Below, piece by piece: positions 1-7,147 of a stretch of 64,000 nucleotides of DNA. Within the stretch, counting starts at the first letter, position 1; every line of letters begins with the position of its first letter. Below the pieces are notes generated by a model that worked only from the letters and a program-made list of their open reading frames with translations, did not search any database and was not told where the DNA came from. Origin of the DNA: Firmicutes bacterium ASF500 (GTDB taxonomy: Bacteria; Bacillota; Clostridia; Oscillospirales; Oscillospiraceae); assembly GCA_000492175.2 (NCBI GenBank), contig CP097573.1:248001-312000 (forward strand). The letters run 5' to 3'. A program made the position numbers and the translations under genes.

Positions 1-2
1 AA

Positions 3-584
3 TCCTTCGTTAACAGTCTTTTTAAGGAAACGCATGATGCTTCGGATGGATATTATAATTCCTACGAAACCAGAAGCAGTAACATACCTGTTGACGGTAT
101 TCGTGGCCAATGGGAGGGAAAACGAGGAGAATCCAAGTACATACCATCCAACGAAACGGAAGAAGGCAGAGCAGCACGGGACAAGCTGGCTGAAAAGGAT
201 ATGGATGGCGTTGAGTATAGATACGCTGAACCAGACTTCTCGGAATGTGCCGAAGCAACTGTTGAAATTGATGATATGACCGAGAACCGTTTTGATTATA
301 CGGATGCAGATGGAAATGAGAAGCAAGGAAACTTCTCACAGGCGGACGCCAAGTGTGCGGAGCAATGGAACGCCATTGAAAAAGACGGAAGATCCGACTG
401 GACGGCAGCAGATGTCCGTGACTGGCGGCGTGAAAATGAATGTTCCTGGCATGAGCGGTGTGATACCCGTACAATGGACTTGGTGTCAAGAGATATTCAT
501 GGTTACTTCGGACATTATGGCGGATGTGCAGAGTGTAAAGTGCGTGATGCTACTAATGTAGATGGAGGTGGATTCGATGAGTAA
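3..584 (+). CDS. C-terminal part of a polymorphic toxin, HNH/EndoVII-type nuclease (5' end outside window)
   Basis: The frame is open from the left edge, so only the last 193 residues are visible. The end of the protein carries a WHE-type HNH signature: SWHERCDTRTMDLVSRDIH followed by GYFGHYGGCAEC. This is the pattern of the HNH/endonuclease VII nucleases used as C-terminal toxin domains in polymorphic (LXG/WXG-type) toxins; histidines and cysteines of this segment would bind metal and attack nucleic acid. The upstream part (GQWEGKRGESKYIP..., EGRAARDKLAEKDMDG) matches my memory of the linker region of these toxins. The next gene overlaps its stop codon and looks like its immunity protein. 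The N-terminal secretion domain cannot be seen. Confidence 0.75.
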   Translation, partial: SFVNSLFKETHDASDGYYNSYETRSSNIPVDGIRGQWEGKRGESKYIPSNETEEGRAARDKLAEKDMDGVEYRYAEPDFSECAEATVEIDDMTENRFDYTDADGNEKQGNFSQADAKCAEQWNAIEKDGRSDWTAADVRDWRRENECSWHERCDTRTMDLVSRDIHGYFGHYGGCAECKVRDATNVDGGGFDE

Positions 585-954
585 GTGTAAAATCACTATT
601 TGGGACAGAGCCTTTGATCTGTCCGTTGCATATGAGTGCTACTCCGGAGAGGAAATTCTGGAAAGTCAGAAGGAAGCCTTTGCAATGGTGGAAGATAATG
701 CAAAGGAAGTGGCCGAATCTCTCGAGGCTGTCAAAAAATATGTGCGTAAGACCGGTGCAGGTCAGCTTGCGGATGATGGCATAGAAAACATCTTCAAGTA
801 TGTTATGCCGAAAAGCATTTTTGTCCCGCACACTAAGAAACATCGCATTGCCGCTATTATGTGCAGTTACAAATTCGATATGGAGCATGGTATAGCGGTA
901 GTGTTTGAAAACGGCAAATTCAAAAAGGTGGGAACACAGGATATTGTTCTGTAA
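577..954 (+). CDS. DUF6985-like protein, probable immunity protein for the upstream nuclease toxin
   Basis: A 125-residue protein. The ATG at 577 follows GGAGGTGG and overlaps the toxin stop codon by 8 bases; an in-frame ATG at 562 is too early for that ribosome-binding site. The layout (short beta-rich start CKITIWDRAFDLSVAYECY, a helical acidic middle with SQKEAF, and a late beta segment HGIAVVFENGKFKKVG) resembles DUF6985 proteins, which are commonly encoded next to polymorphic toxins as immunity factors. No signal peptide or membrane segment is visible, so it should act in the cytoplasm by binding the toxin. The immunity role is inferred from position and family, not from a known pair. 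Confidence 0.65.
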   Translation: MSKCKITIWDRAFDLSVAYECYSGEEILESQKEAFAMVEDNAKEVAESLEAVKKYVRKTGAGQLADDGIENIFKYVMPKSIFVPHTKKHRIAAIMCSYKFDMEHGIAVVFENGKFKKVGTQDIVL

Positions 955-984
955 TCTGAAGCTGGGCGGGAAAGGAGTTTTGGT

Positions 985-1686
985 ATGATTCGGTTTCACG
1001 ATACAGTGGAGAAAAAGGATAATTCGGAACTTCTTTCCTCTACCGCTTTCCAAGACATAAAACCAACTGGCTCTATGTCCAATGAGGAAGCTCTATCGTT
1101 CTTAGATGGATTGTTCTCGGTTGATTCAGAAAGCTGGGATACATCTTCCATAGATGAAGGAAGTCTGCTTGCCGAAATCTTTGGACGATTTGAGGATGAG
1201 TTTGACTTTGATTTTGAGCTGGATGATGTAATCCAGGCGGTATTAGACCGCTTTGAGGCATCAAAATGGGAAAAGCTAACTGAAAGCGAGAGAATAGATG
1301 CAATAAGCGAATTAGTTGCTGTCATTGGCGAGAAATTAGGAATTGTCGAAGATCCGGAAATTCAGTTTTATGACGGATGTGACGGTTCTTGTGGGGCATT
1401 TCTTCCGTGTGAGAATAAGATTGAGATCAATCGGAACACTTTGGATGACCCGCAGGAAGTTGTTGATACCGTAGCCCATGAAATGCGCCATGCCTATCAA
1501 CACCAAAGGGCTGAATTACAAGAAACATGGCAAGACACGCTATACAAACTCAATTTTGAGAACTATATTTCACCTATTTCTCTGGCTGACGGGAAATACT
1601 TATTCTTCACCGATTATCAAGATCAGCTGGTAGAAGCCGAAGCCAGAGCTTTTGCAAACATCTTTACAAATAAGGAGGCCGCATGA
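985..1686 (+). CDS. HExxH zinc-metallopeptidase-like protein of toxin cassettes
   Basis: A 233-residue protein preceded by AAAGGAG. Residues 165-169 are HEMRH within TVAHEMRHAYQH, a classical HExxH zinc site; the later DYQDQLVEAEARAFA supplies a glutamate-rich helix that could give the third ligand. The N-terminal third is strongly acidic (DEFDFDFELDD). This architecture recurs as a stand-alone or C-terminal module in Lachnospiraceae/Oscillospiraceae toxin loci. It lacks a secretion signal. It lies 30 bases after the immunity gene and overlaps the next gene by 4 bases, so it is probably co-transcribed. Whether it is a toxin, a processing peptidase or an orphan toxin tip is unknown. Confidence 0.6.
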   Translation: MIRFHDTVEKKDNSELLSSTAFQDIKPTGSMSNEEALSFLDGLFSVDSESWDTSSIDEGSLLAEIFGRFEDEFDFDFELDDVIQAVLDRFEASKWEKLTESERIDAISELVAVIGEKLGIVEDPEIQFYDGCDGSCGAFLPCENKIEINRNTLDDPQEVVDTVAHEMRHAYQHQRAELQETWQDTLYKLNFENYISPISLADGKYLFFTDYQDQLVEAEARAFANIFTNKEAA

Positions 1687-1979
1687 TGAGCAAAATTATT
1701 GAAACCTATTATAAGCAGGCCAATGTAATGCCCCTCCTGTTAAAGCAGAAAATGCTCAAGCTCCAAAGAAACACGGACATCCTAAAGGAATTTGAATATT
1801 GGATAGAACATAATGAGTATTTGCAGCCCGGTGTTTCTGTGGAGGGCTATACTGCCAAATCTCTTTCTGAACTGTCAAAGTATACTGATGGTGAAGCTGC
1901 GTTTATGCTCCTTATTGAATTGCGGGAAACTCCAGAAAAGACACTTCGCAGGATAAAAAACGGATTCAAGATTAAGTGA
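1683..1979 (+). CDS. Small hypothetical protein of the toxin cassette
   Basis: A 98-residue, mainly helical, basic protein preceded by AAGGAGG; the start overlaps the metallopeptidase stop. No known domain is recognised. The ending ELRETPEKTLRRIKNGFKIK and the middle YTAKSLSELSKYTDGEAAFMLLIEL look like a compact helical bundle. Overlap with the HExxH gene suggests a dedicated partner, possibly its immunity protein or inhibitor, but nothing in the sequence proves this. An alternative in-frame ATG lies one codon downstream. Confidence 0.55.
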   Translation: MMSKIIETYYKQANVMPLLLKQKMLKLQRNTDILKEFEYWIEHNEYLQPGVSVEGYTAKSLSELSKYTDGEAAFMLLIELRETPEKTLRRIKNGFKIK

Positions 1980-1990
1980 GGAGGCATCAT

Positions 1991-2008
1991 ATGATTAACT
2001 CTTATTAG
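1991..2008 (+). pseudogene. Aborted gene start (six codons with strong RBS)
   Basis: A very good ribosome-binding site (AGTGAGGAGG, 1974-1983) is followed at normal spacing by ATG and only five sense codons (M-I-N-S-Y) before TAG. It looks like the retained start of a next cassette gene whose body was lost at a recombination junction; base composition changes soon after. Confidence 0.4.
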
Positions 2009-2075
2009 GAACACGAAAACGAAAGAATATTGACGAAAGCACGAAAAAATACATTGAAACTGTCACATTACGCAG

Positions 2076-2107
2076 AAAGCCGTCCTTGAAAATAGGGCGG
2101 CTTTTTT
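2076..2107 (+). terminator. Rho-independent terminator after the toxin cassette
   Basis: AAAGCCGTCC pairs with GGGCGGCTTT (one G-U pair) around a 9-base loop and runs into a stretch of T. It closes the cassette operon. Confidence 0.75.
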
Positions 2108-2216
2108 GCGCGATATGGCCGGGGCCCACTGGGGGCCGCCCTATCTTGGTTATCAAGGCGACCCCCAGCAGCCCCCGGCTATTCCACCCGAAAAGTATAA
2201 ATATCGGGGCAGTAAC

Positions 2217-2239
2217 TTCGAGACAAAATGTCCCAAAGC
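2217..2239. repeat. GGGACA/TGTCCC palindrome, copy 1 (centre AAA)
   Basis: Imperfect left arm (CGAGACA) and perfect right arm TGTCCCAAAG around AAA. First of five copies between 2.2 and 4.4 kb, all intergenic within the serine-recombinase element. Confidence 0.8.
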
Positions 2240-2264
2240 AATCGTTGTCCCCGCGCATTTTTAC

Positions 2265-2465
2265 ATAGGGGCTCTGGTGGTATATCCCCCGTCGCCGCCT
2301 ACTATTGAGCACAGGCGGGAGCAGGCGGTCAAGGGTGCGTAGCACCGCCGCTTGCGGCGGCTTGCCCTTGACGGCCCGCCCCGGCTGTGCCACCCCTCCC
2401 GGCACGGCGGGGGATATATCCTCCAGAGCCGCCCCCTTTCCCATGAATGGGAAAGGGCGGGGGGA
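2265..2465. other. Highly structured GC-rich intergenic segment (nested inverted repeats)
   Basis: Outer arms GGCTCTGGTGGTATATCCCCC (2270-2290, split here by one mismatch/indel from its partner) and 2409-2430 pair across about 120 bases. Inside, GGTCAAGGG (near 2328-2335) pairs with CCCTTGAC (2365-2372), enclosing CCGCCGC/GCGGCGG (2345-2360). Just outside, CCCTTTCCCA pairs with TGGGAAAGGG (2435-2455). No credible protein is encoded on either strand. It may be a structured RNA, a transfer or replication origin of the element, or a decayed repeat; the sequence does not decide between these. Confidence 0.6.
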
Positions 2466-2726
2466 TTGGGGTGAACGCGCTGTAAAACCGCTTATTTTCC
2501 ACGGCTGGACTGTTAGCATTTAGGCGTTTGAAACCCGCTTGTATCAAGGGGTTCCGGGCGCGTTCAGCAGGGGGGCGGTATGTTTATATGTCCTGTGCCC
2601 TATTCGTTCCACAAAAGCTAACATTGGGTGGCTGGACTTTGAGACATTTTGTCCCAAAGAGCCAGATTTGGGGGCCTTGCTAATTGCATATAATGATTAA
2701 AATGTCCTTAATTTTGAGTAGAGCTA
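2466..2726. other. Intergenic stretch without recognised gene
   Basis: The 1980-2808 gap holds the aborted start, the terminator, the structured segment, two palindrome copies and the padR promoter/operator. In this remaining part I see no convincing reading frame; it turns AT-rich from about 2690. Confidence 0.6.
2638..2659. repeat. GGGACA/TGTCCC palindrome, copy 2 (centre TTT)
   Basis: TTTGAGACA and TGTCCCAAAG flank TTT. One mismatch from the perfect form in the left arm. Confidence 0.8.
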
Positions 2727-2755
2727 TTGACTTTCTGTTGTGATGGCTGTATAAT
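2727..2755 (+). promoter_or_regulatory. Sigma-A promoter of the padR operon
   Basis: TTGACT (2727-2732), 17-base spacer, TATAAT (2750-2755). It sits directly against the operator that follows. Confidence 0.85.
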
Positions 2756-2756
2756 C

Positions 2757-2791
2757 AGCCTGGCTATTTAGTACAACTAAATAGCCAGGCT
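2757..2791. promoter_or_regulatory. Perfect 16+3+16 inverted repeat, probable PadR operator
   Basis: Arm AGCCTGGCTATTTAGT is repeated exactly in inverse orientation after the 3-base centre ACA. It begins one base after the -10 box and covers the start of transcription, so a bound repressor would block initiation. PadR family dimers bind such symmetric sites in front of their own gene, so autoregulation is likely. Confidence 0.8.
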
Positions 2792-2808
2792 AATGAGAGG
2801 TGGGGAAT

Positions 2809-3168
2809 ATGGATAATCGGTATGTTCAGCAATTCAAAAAAGGCTCTCTTGAAATGATGCTCCTATGCTTAATAGGATGCAAGGAAACTTATGGCTACGA
2901 AATTATTACAGCACTAAATGATAAAGCATCTGTTTTAGGGTATGCAAAAGAGGGGACGATTTATCCAATTTTGTACCGTTTGCAAGAGGCCGAACTAATT
3001 CAATGCCGTTTAGCTCCGGCCGCTGCTAATGGAGGGTCAAAAAAATACTATTCTCTTACTCCAAAAGGAACGGATATTTTGAATGAGTTAATTTCATTTT
3101 GGGCGAACTATACGGATTGCGTAAATAGTTTTATAGACAGTTATCAACACGCGGAGGTAGTGGAATGA
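2809..3168 (+). CDS. PadR family transcriptional regulator
   Basis: A 119-residue protein starting at ATG 2809, which has GAGAGGTGGGG in front; a GTG at 2800 lies inside that ribosome-binding site. The typical PadR winged-helix start is clear: FKKGSLEMMLLCLIGCKETYGYEI, then a recognition helix and the wing GGSKKYYSLTPKG. The short C-terminal helix would dimerise. It is the first gene of a three-gene operon (DUF1700-like membrane protein, lipoprotein), a common PadR-DUF1700 arrangement that responds to envelope or drug stress. It probably represses its own operon through the inverted repeat at 2757-2791. Confidence 0.9.
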   Translation: MDNRYVQQFKKGSLEMMLLCLIGCKETYGYEIITALNDKASVLGYAKEGTIYPILYRLQEAELIQCRLAPAAANGGSKKYYSLTPKGTDILNELISFWANYTDCVNSFIDSYQHAEVVE

Positions 3169-3629
3169 AAGAGCGGTATATAAAGCAGGTCAAAAAAGAA
3201 TTTGGCTTATGTTTATCAAACAAAAAAAGAAACGAAATCATACGGGATCTAAACGAGATTTTTGGTTCTGCATTGGAACACGGCGAAACGGAACAACAAG
3301 TCATTGAACGCTTAGGAACTCCAAGCGATTTTGTCAAAAATACGATTGAACAATTAGGCACCAATAGTACCGCACCAAAAAGACAACGGGGAATTATATC
3401 AAGTGTAATTTTTTTGCTTGTTGCCGTTGTTGCTTTCTCAATTTTCGCTATCGCACAATTTGGGAAAGCACCGAATAATGCAATCGGAGCCGCGGATGCG
3501 ATGACAAATATTCAAGTTGAGGGCGCTTTAGGGATAGACATCGCAAAAATAATGTTAGTAATTGGGCTAATCGCCATTGTGATTGCTATAATCCAAATTA
3601 TTCGTACCACTTACAACAGCAGGAGGTAA
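3165..3629 (+). CDS. DUF1700-like (HAAS domain) membrane protein
   Basis: A 154-residue protein whose ATG overlaps the padR stop (ATGA). Residues 1-65 form the helical HAAS-type domain (FGLCLSNKKRNEIIRDLNEI, ERLGTPSDFVKNTI) seen in DUF1700 proteins that pair with PadR regulators. Two hydrophobic segments follow (IISSVIFLLVAVVAFSIFAI and IMLVIGLIAIVIAIIQII), so it is an inner-membrane protein with a short external loop. The family is thought to transmit a signal to, or be regulated by, its PadR partner; the mechanism is not known. Confidence 0.8.
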   Translation: MKERYIKQVKKEFGLCLSNKKRNEIIRDLNEIFGSALEHGETEQQVIERLGTPSDFVKNTIEQLGTNSTAPKRQRGIISSVIFLLVAVVAFSIFAIAQFGKAPNNAIGAADAMTNIQVEGALGIDIAKIMLVIGLIAIVIAIIQIIRTTYNSRR

Positions 3630-3632
3630 CTT

Positions 3633-4067
3633 ATGAAAAAAGTTGTATTAGTTTTATTAGCTATGATTATTTTGTCGGCGTGTTCTTCTCAAGATACACC
3701 ACCCGCGACAACAGACGCAAATGAAAGTGCTCAATCCCCTAAAATAAATATGCTTGACGAAGGCGTATGGCCCACAAATACATACACTGATGGACTTCCT
3801 ATCCCCGCTGGAACTGTGAGTTGGGCGGCACTTGATACGGAGCACGAAAATTGCAGTATCAATTTGGTAAATATAAGTGAAACAGATTATAATGACTATA
3901 TGGAACTTCTAAAACAAGAAGGCTTTTCTGTAATTGAGGATACATCCGAGGAAATCAAAGGGCAAGATTATGTTTCTGTTGGTACGCTCTTATCTAATGG
4001 GGAAAAGGGATTGGGCATCAGCTATATTCCTAACAGTTTTACAATTTATATTTCCTTTGTAAAATGA
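3633..4067 (+). CDS. Putative lipoprotein of the padR operon
   Basis: A 144-residue protein, three bases after the DUF1700 gene and preceded by AGGAGG. The N-terminus is a lipoprotein signal peptide ending in the lipobox LSAC, so the mature protein should be anchored by Cys17 on the outer face of the membrane. A Thr/Pro/Ser-rich linker precedes a roughly 95-residue globular domain with the start WPTNTYTDGLPIPAGTVSWA, which resembles domains of unknown function in other clostridial lipoproteins. No enzyme motif is visible. The operon may therefore report on an extracellular or membrane condition. Confidence 0.75.
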   Translation: MKKVVLVLLAMIILSACSSQDTPPATTDANESAQSPKINMLDEGVWPTNTYTDGLPIPAGTVSWAALDTEHENCSINLVNISETDYNDYMELLKQEGFSVIEDTSEEIKGQDYVSVGTLLSNGEKGLGISYIPNSFTIYISFVK

Positions 4068-4084
4068 TATATAGCAGTTGTATC

Positions 4085-4106
4085 TTTGAGACAAAATGTC
4101 CCAAAG
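4085..4106. repeat. GGGACA/TGTCCC palindrome, copy 3 (centre AAA)
   Basis: TTTGAGACA and TGTCCCAAAG around AAA, 18 bases after the lipoprotein gene. It could serve as a weak transcription stop but has no T-run. Confidence 0.8.
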
Positions 4107-4243
4107 CTGGGACGGCGCCTTTCGTAGTGCCGTCCCGGTTCTTCCCTCTATGGCAGGCCGCAACATTGACCATCTGCCCGGACTGACGGACGGGCGAAAC
4201 GATAAGGAACAGCCGCGACAGCGGCGGTGACGCAGCCAACCTC
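4107..4243. other. Intergenic segment with hairpin, no gene recognised
   Basis: Part of the 4068-4544 gap. GGGACGGC (4109-4116) pairs with GCCGTCCC (4129-4136). No reading frame with a ribosome-binding site and family resemblance is visible on either strand. Confidence 0.5.
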
Positions 4244-4265
4244 TTTGGGACATTTTGTCCCAAAG
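4243..4265. repeat. GGGACA/TGTCCC palindrome, copy 4 (perfect, centre TTT)
   Basis: CTTTGGGACA and TGTCCCAAAG are exact inverse copies around TTT. Confidence 0.85.
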
Positions 4266-4325
4266 AGCCGGGTTTGGGGAGGCTCCCCAACAAGCGTTTT
4301 TGACGGCCCCCGGCCAGTCAAAAAT

Positions 4326-4347
4326 GGCAAGTGTGGCCACACTTGCC
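4326..4347. repeat. 22-base perfect palindrome
   Basis: The half-site GGCAAGTGTGG is followed immediately by its exact reverse complement, with no spacer. It lies between copies 4 and 5 of the other palindrome and just right of TTTTTGAC/GTCAAAAA arms (about 4293-4323). Dyads like this upstream of a large serine recombinase may be protein-binding sites of the element. Confidence 0.75.
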
Positions 4348-4410
4348 TTGCTTGCCGTTTGTGGAATTATATAAATTGCGCGTTTTAAGGCATGGCGCGG
4401 ATTTTATACC

Positions 4411-4432
4411 TTTGGGACAAAATGTCCCAAAG
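4411..4432. repeat. GGGACA/TGTCCC palindrome, copy 5 (centre AAA)
   Basis: TTTGGGACA and TGTCCCAAAG around AAA, about 50 bases upstream of the recombinase promoter. Confidence 0.85.
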
Positions 4433-4484
4433 CTGGGGCGGTACTGTTCACAGTGCAGCCCCCTTTTTATGCCCAGCGGCATCC

Positions 4485-4513
4485 TTGCTGATACCCCTAA
4501 TAGGAGTTATAAT
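4485..4513 (+). promoter_or_regulatory. Promoter of the serine recombinase gene
   Basis: TTGCTG (4485-4490), 17-base spacer, TATAAT (4508-4513); the gene starts 31 bases downstream. Confidence 0.75.
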
Positions 4514-4544
4514 ATAAGTGTAATGTGATAGGGAAGGAGGAACA

Positions 4545-6230
4545 ATGGCACGAACAAAAAACAGAGGGTATCAGCAGACTTTGACCCCTACCTATACAGC
4601 CCGGCTCTGGAAAATGGGCGGCTACATCCGGCTCTCCCGCGAGGACTTGCAAAAAATCAACCGGGGGCTTGACGATAGCAACAGCGTGAAAAACCAGCGC
4701 GACATACTCAACGATTTTCACTTCAACCATGCGGAAGAATTTGAAAGCTACACCGAGTATGTGGATGACGGCCACACGGGAACCGATACGGAGCGCGAAA
4801 GTTTCCAGCGGCTCTTGGGGGATGTGATGAGCGGGAAAATCAACTGCGTGATTGTGAAAGACCTTTCCCGGTTCGCCCGGAATTACAGTGACGCGGGGAG
4901 TCTGATTGATAATCTGTTTGTGCAGATGGGCGTCCGCTTTATCAGCTTGGCCGAGGGCGTGGACAGTTACCTGAACCCGGACAGCGTGAACAGCATTATT
5001 GTGCCGATAACAAATGTAATGAACGACCAGTATTGTTATCAGACCTCAAAGAAAATCCGGCAGGTTTTCGATTATAAGCGGCGCAACGGCCAGTACATCG
5101 GCTCTTTTGCTCCCTACGGCTACATAAAAGACCCCAAGGACAAACACCAGCTAATCGTTGACCCGGAGGCTGCTGAAATCGTCAAGAAGATTTACGAGCT
5201 GTGCCTGCAAGGAACCACCAAACACGCGATTGTGCTTTATCTGAACGAACACGGCATACCCAGCCCCACGGCCTACCGGATGGAAAAGGGCCTGCCCTAT
5301 TCTCCCGCCGTGGCTGACAATCCCATGTGGGGAAACAAGATTGTCAATGACATTCTGAAAAACCCCATTTATACCGGGGACTTGGTGCAGGGCCGCCGCC
5401 GGGTGAAAAGCTACAAGGTACACCAGATTGAAGCTGTGCCGGAGGAGGAATGGGTGCGCGTCCCCGATACCCACGAGGCAATCATCACCCACGAAACCTT
5501 TGACCGGGTGCAGGCCCTCCTGCTCCGCGATACCCGGACAGCCCCAAAGGGCCGGGAGCTCCATTTGTTCAGCGGCTTTCTGAAATGCGCTGACTGCGGG
5601 AAATCCGTCACCCGGAGCCAGAGCGGGAAAAATATCTATTATGCCTGCTCCACCTACAAGAACCGTTCCCGGACAGCCTGCACGATGCACTCCATCAAGC
5701 ACAACCGTTTGGAGGCCGCCGTCCTGTTCGCTATCCAGTATCAAGTGGGAACTGCCGTTTCCTATTCGGAAATGATAGCCCATATCAACACGGCCCCGCT
5801 GAAAAAAAGCCAATCCCACCGCCTTAACGACCAGATAGCCGCAAAGGAAAAGGAATTGACGAAAATCACCCGCTATAAGCAGTCACTGTATCAAGACTGG
5901 AAAGACGGGGAAATCACCCAGCAGGAATACCGGGAAATGAAAGCCAATTATGAACGGCAGGCCGCTGGGCTCTCGGATTTGCTGGCCCGGCTGACGGCTG
6001 AACGGAAAGAACTCTCAAACGGCGTTGACCAGCAGCATCCCGCACTGGTAGCTTTTGCAAAATATCAGAACATCGAAAAGCTGACCCGCGAAATTCTGAT
6101 TGAGCTGGTAGACCATATCAAGGTTTACGAAAACGGCAATATCAGTGTTCACTTTAAGTTTGCGGATGAGTTCCGCCGGATTGCCGAGTACATTGAAATC
6201 AACACCACTGACACCGCCGAGGCGGGCTGA
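4545..6230 (+). CDS. Large serine recombinase (element integrase)
   Basis: A 561-residue protein with a strong site (GGAAGGAGG) before ATG 4545. Residues 24-170 are the resolvase catalytic domain: GGYIRLSRED with the nucleophile at Ser31, and KDLSRFARN with the catalytic arginines. The recombinase domain follows (RRNGQYIGSFAPYGY). Next come a zinc ribbon with CADCGKS and YYACSTY...CTMHSI cysteines, a coiled coil (IAAKEKELTKITRYKQ) and a C-terminal DNA-binding part. Length and domain order are those of TnpX/Tn1549-type integrases that excise and insert conjugative or mobilizable elements. It is the last intact gene of the left element and looks complete, so the element may still be mobile. Confidence 0.95.
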   Translation: MARTKNRGYQQTLTPTYTARLWKMGGYIRLSREDLQKINRGLDDSNSVKNQRDILNDFHFNHAEEFESYTEYVDDGHTGTDTERESFQRLLGDVMSGKINCVIVKDLSRFARNYSDAGSLIDNLFVQMGVRFISLAEGVDSYLNPDSVNSIIVPITNVMNDQYCYQTSKKIRQVFDYKRRNGQYIGSFAPYGYIKDPKDKHQLIVDPEAAEIVKKIYELCLQGTTKHAIVLYLNEHGIPSPTAYRMEKGLPYSPAVADNPMWGNKIVNDILKNPIYTGDLVQGRRRVKSYKVHQIEAVPEEEWVRVPDTHEAIITHETFDRVQALLLRDTRTAPKGRELHLFSGFLKCADCGKSVTRSQSGKNIYYACSTYKNRSRTACTMHSIKHNRLEAAVLFAIQYQVGTAVSYSEMIAHINTAPLKKSQSHRLNDQIAAKEKELTKITRYKQSLYQDWKDGEITQQEYREMKANYERQAAGLSDLLARLTAERKELSNGVDQQHPALVAFAKYQNIEKLTREILIELVDHIKVYENGNISVHFKFADEFRRIAEYIEINTTDTAEAG

Positions 6231-6239
6231 CCCCCGCCA

Positions 6240-6660
6240 ACGCATGAAAAGCCCTTAAAATACACTTTCCTAATATGAGGCAATCATATAGTAGATGACG
6301 GCGATTTCTTGCGCCTCCAGCTGCCGCTGGTGAGCTTGAGGAGGATGTCAAACTCCAGCTGGTCAGGCAGAATGGCTCCATAGGCGATGGTCCGAGCCTT
6401 ATCCCAGACGCAGCAGAGCTGCTGTGAAGCGGTGGAACAGTGCCTCCAGCGCTGCGGACAGCAGTTTCTGCCTCTTCTTCAAAGGTCAGCGTCCGGGGAC
6501 GGGTGAAGACCCGGCCCAGCTGTCTGACATATTTTTCGGGATGCCTCCCCATGCTCCGAATCAACGAATTTGGCATACCTCGCAAAAGTTTTGGTGTGTA
6601 TCTTATGTGCGGCCCCTCCTGAAAAGTATTTTTACTTTTCAGGGCTTCACCGCACATTTT
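6240..6660 (-). pseudogene. Degenerate coding remnant, possibly IS4-like transposase N-terminus
   Basis: Reading the minus strand gives protein-like stretches in shifting frames: RHPEKYVRQLGRVFTRPRTLTFEE (beginning near 6570), then in another frame LLSAALEALFHRF and IAYGAILPDQLEFDILLKL. The first stretch faintly resembles the start of IS4-type transposases; the later ones I do not recognise. There are stop codons and frame changes and no usable start signal. It separates the serine recombinase from the restriction-system relics, so the element end probably lies in or near it. Low certainty about identity. Confidence 0.35.
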
Positions 6661-6780
6661 TTGCGATTTATCAAGCTTTTTTATATCTTTTTCTCTTGGA
6701 TTCTCAACTTAAGGGCATTACTCATAGAAAGTGTCAAACTGGGCAAAGTCTGTATTTTCATAGCGTTCGTCCTTAGTCTT

Positions 6781-7135
6781 CTACTCCATGAAGCGGTCCA
6801 GGCCGGAGGTAGTGGTGCCCGCCCGACTGGCGGAAAGGTCACTGATGACGCAGATGGCGTTGTAGATAAACAGGGAGGGGATGTCCTGCATGTAGTTGCG
6901 TAGCTGGTTGTAAGTGTTCTCCACCCCTATGCCCTCCCGGGAGGGGCTTTTCAGCTCTATGACCACTAAGGGCAGGTCTCTGTTCAGGTGCCAGGCTATC
7001 CAGAAGCACCGAGTTCAGCAGGAGACTGAAGTCCATGCGGTTCAGGTCTGGGCGTAGATGTGGGTGTAGACCATTTGGACGAACAGCTCGATGACAGCCC
7101 GTTCAAAGGTAGCTTCAGTAAAATAAACGGGATAT
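6781..7135 (-). pseudogene. hsdR N-terminal fragment (type I restriction endonuclease), broken
   Basis: The minus strand encodes FERAVIELFVQMVYTHIYAQ, then after a frame change RMDFSLLLNSVLLDSL, then after another LPLVVIELKSPSREGIGVENTYNQLRNYMQDIP followed by SLFIYNAICVISDLSASRAG and GLDRFME before a stop. (The long stretch is continuous; it is split here for brevity.) This is the N-terminal nuclease domain of HsdR, including the conserved VIELK of the PD-(D/E)XK site. Two frameshifts and the loss of all helicase domains make it non-functional. It is oriented like the hsdM/hsdS relic at 8264-8755, as expected for one former operon. Confidence 0.8.
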
Positions 7136-7147
7136 TAAACCAGCCCT

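Noticed and set aside
2329..2547. Short GC-rich open frames on both strands
   Set aside because: They lie in the inverted-repeat segment, have no usable ribosome-binding site and give low-complexity peptides.
2217..4432. CRISPR-like array from the repeated 22-base palindrome
   Set aside because: Spacing between copies is irregular (from about 150 to 1400 bases) and genes lie between them; no cas genes.
6424..6903. 159-codon plus-strand frame between recombinase and restriction relics
   Set aside because: No start signal, and its right part is antisense to the recognisable hsdR fragment.
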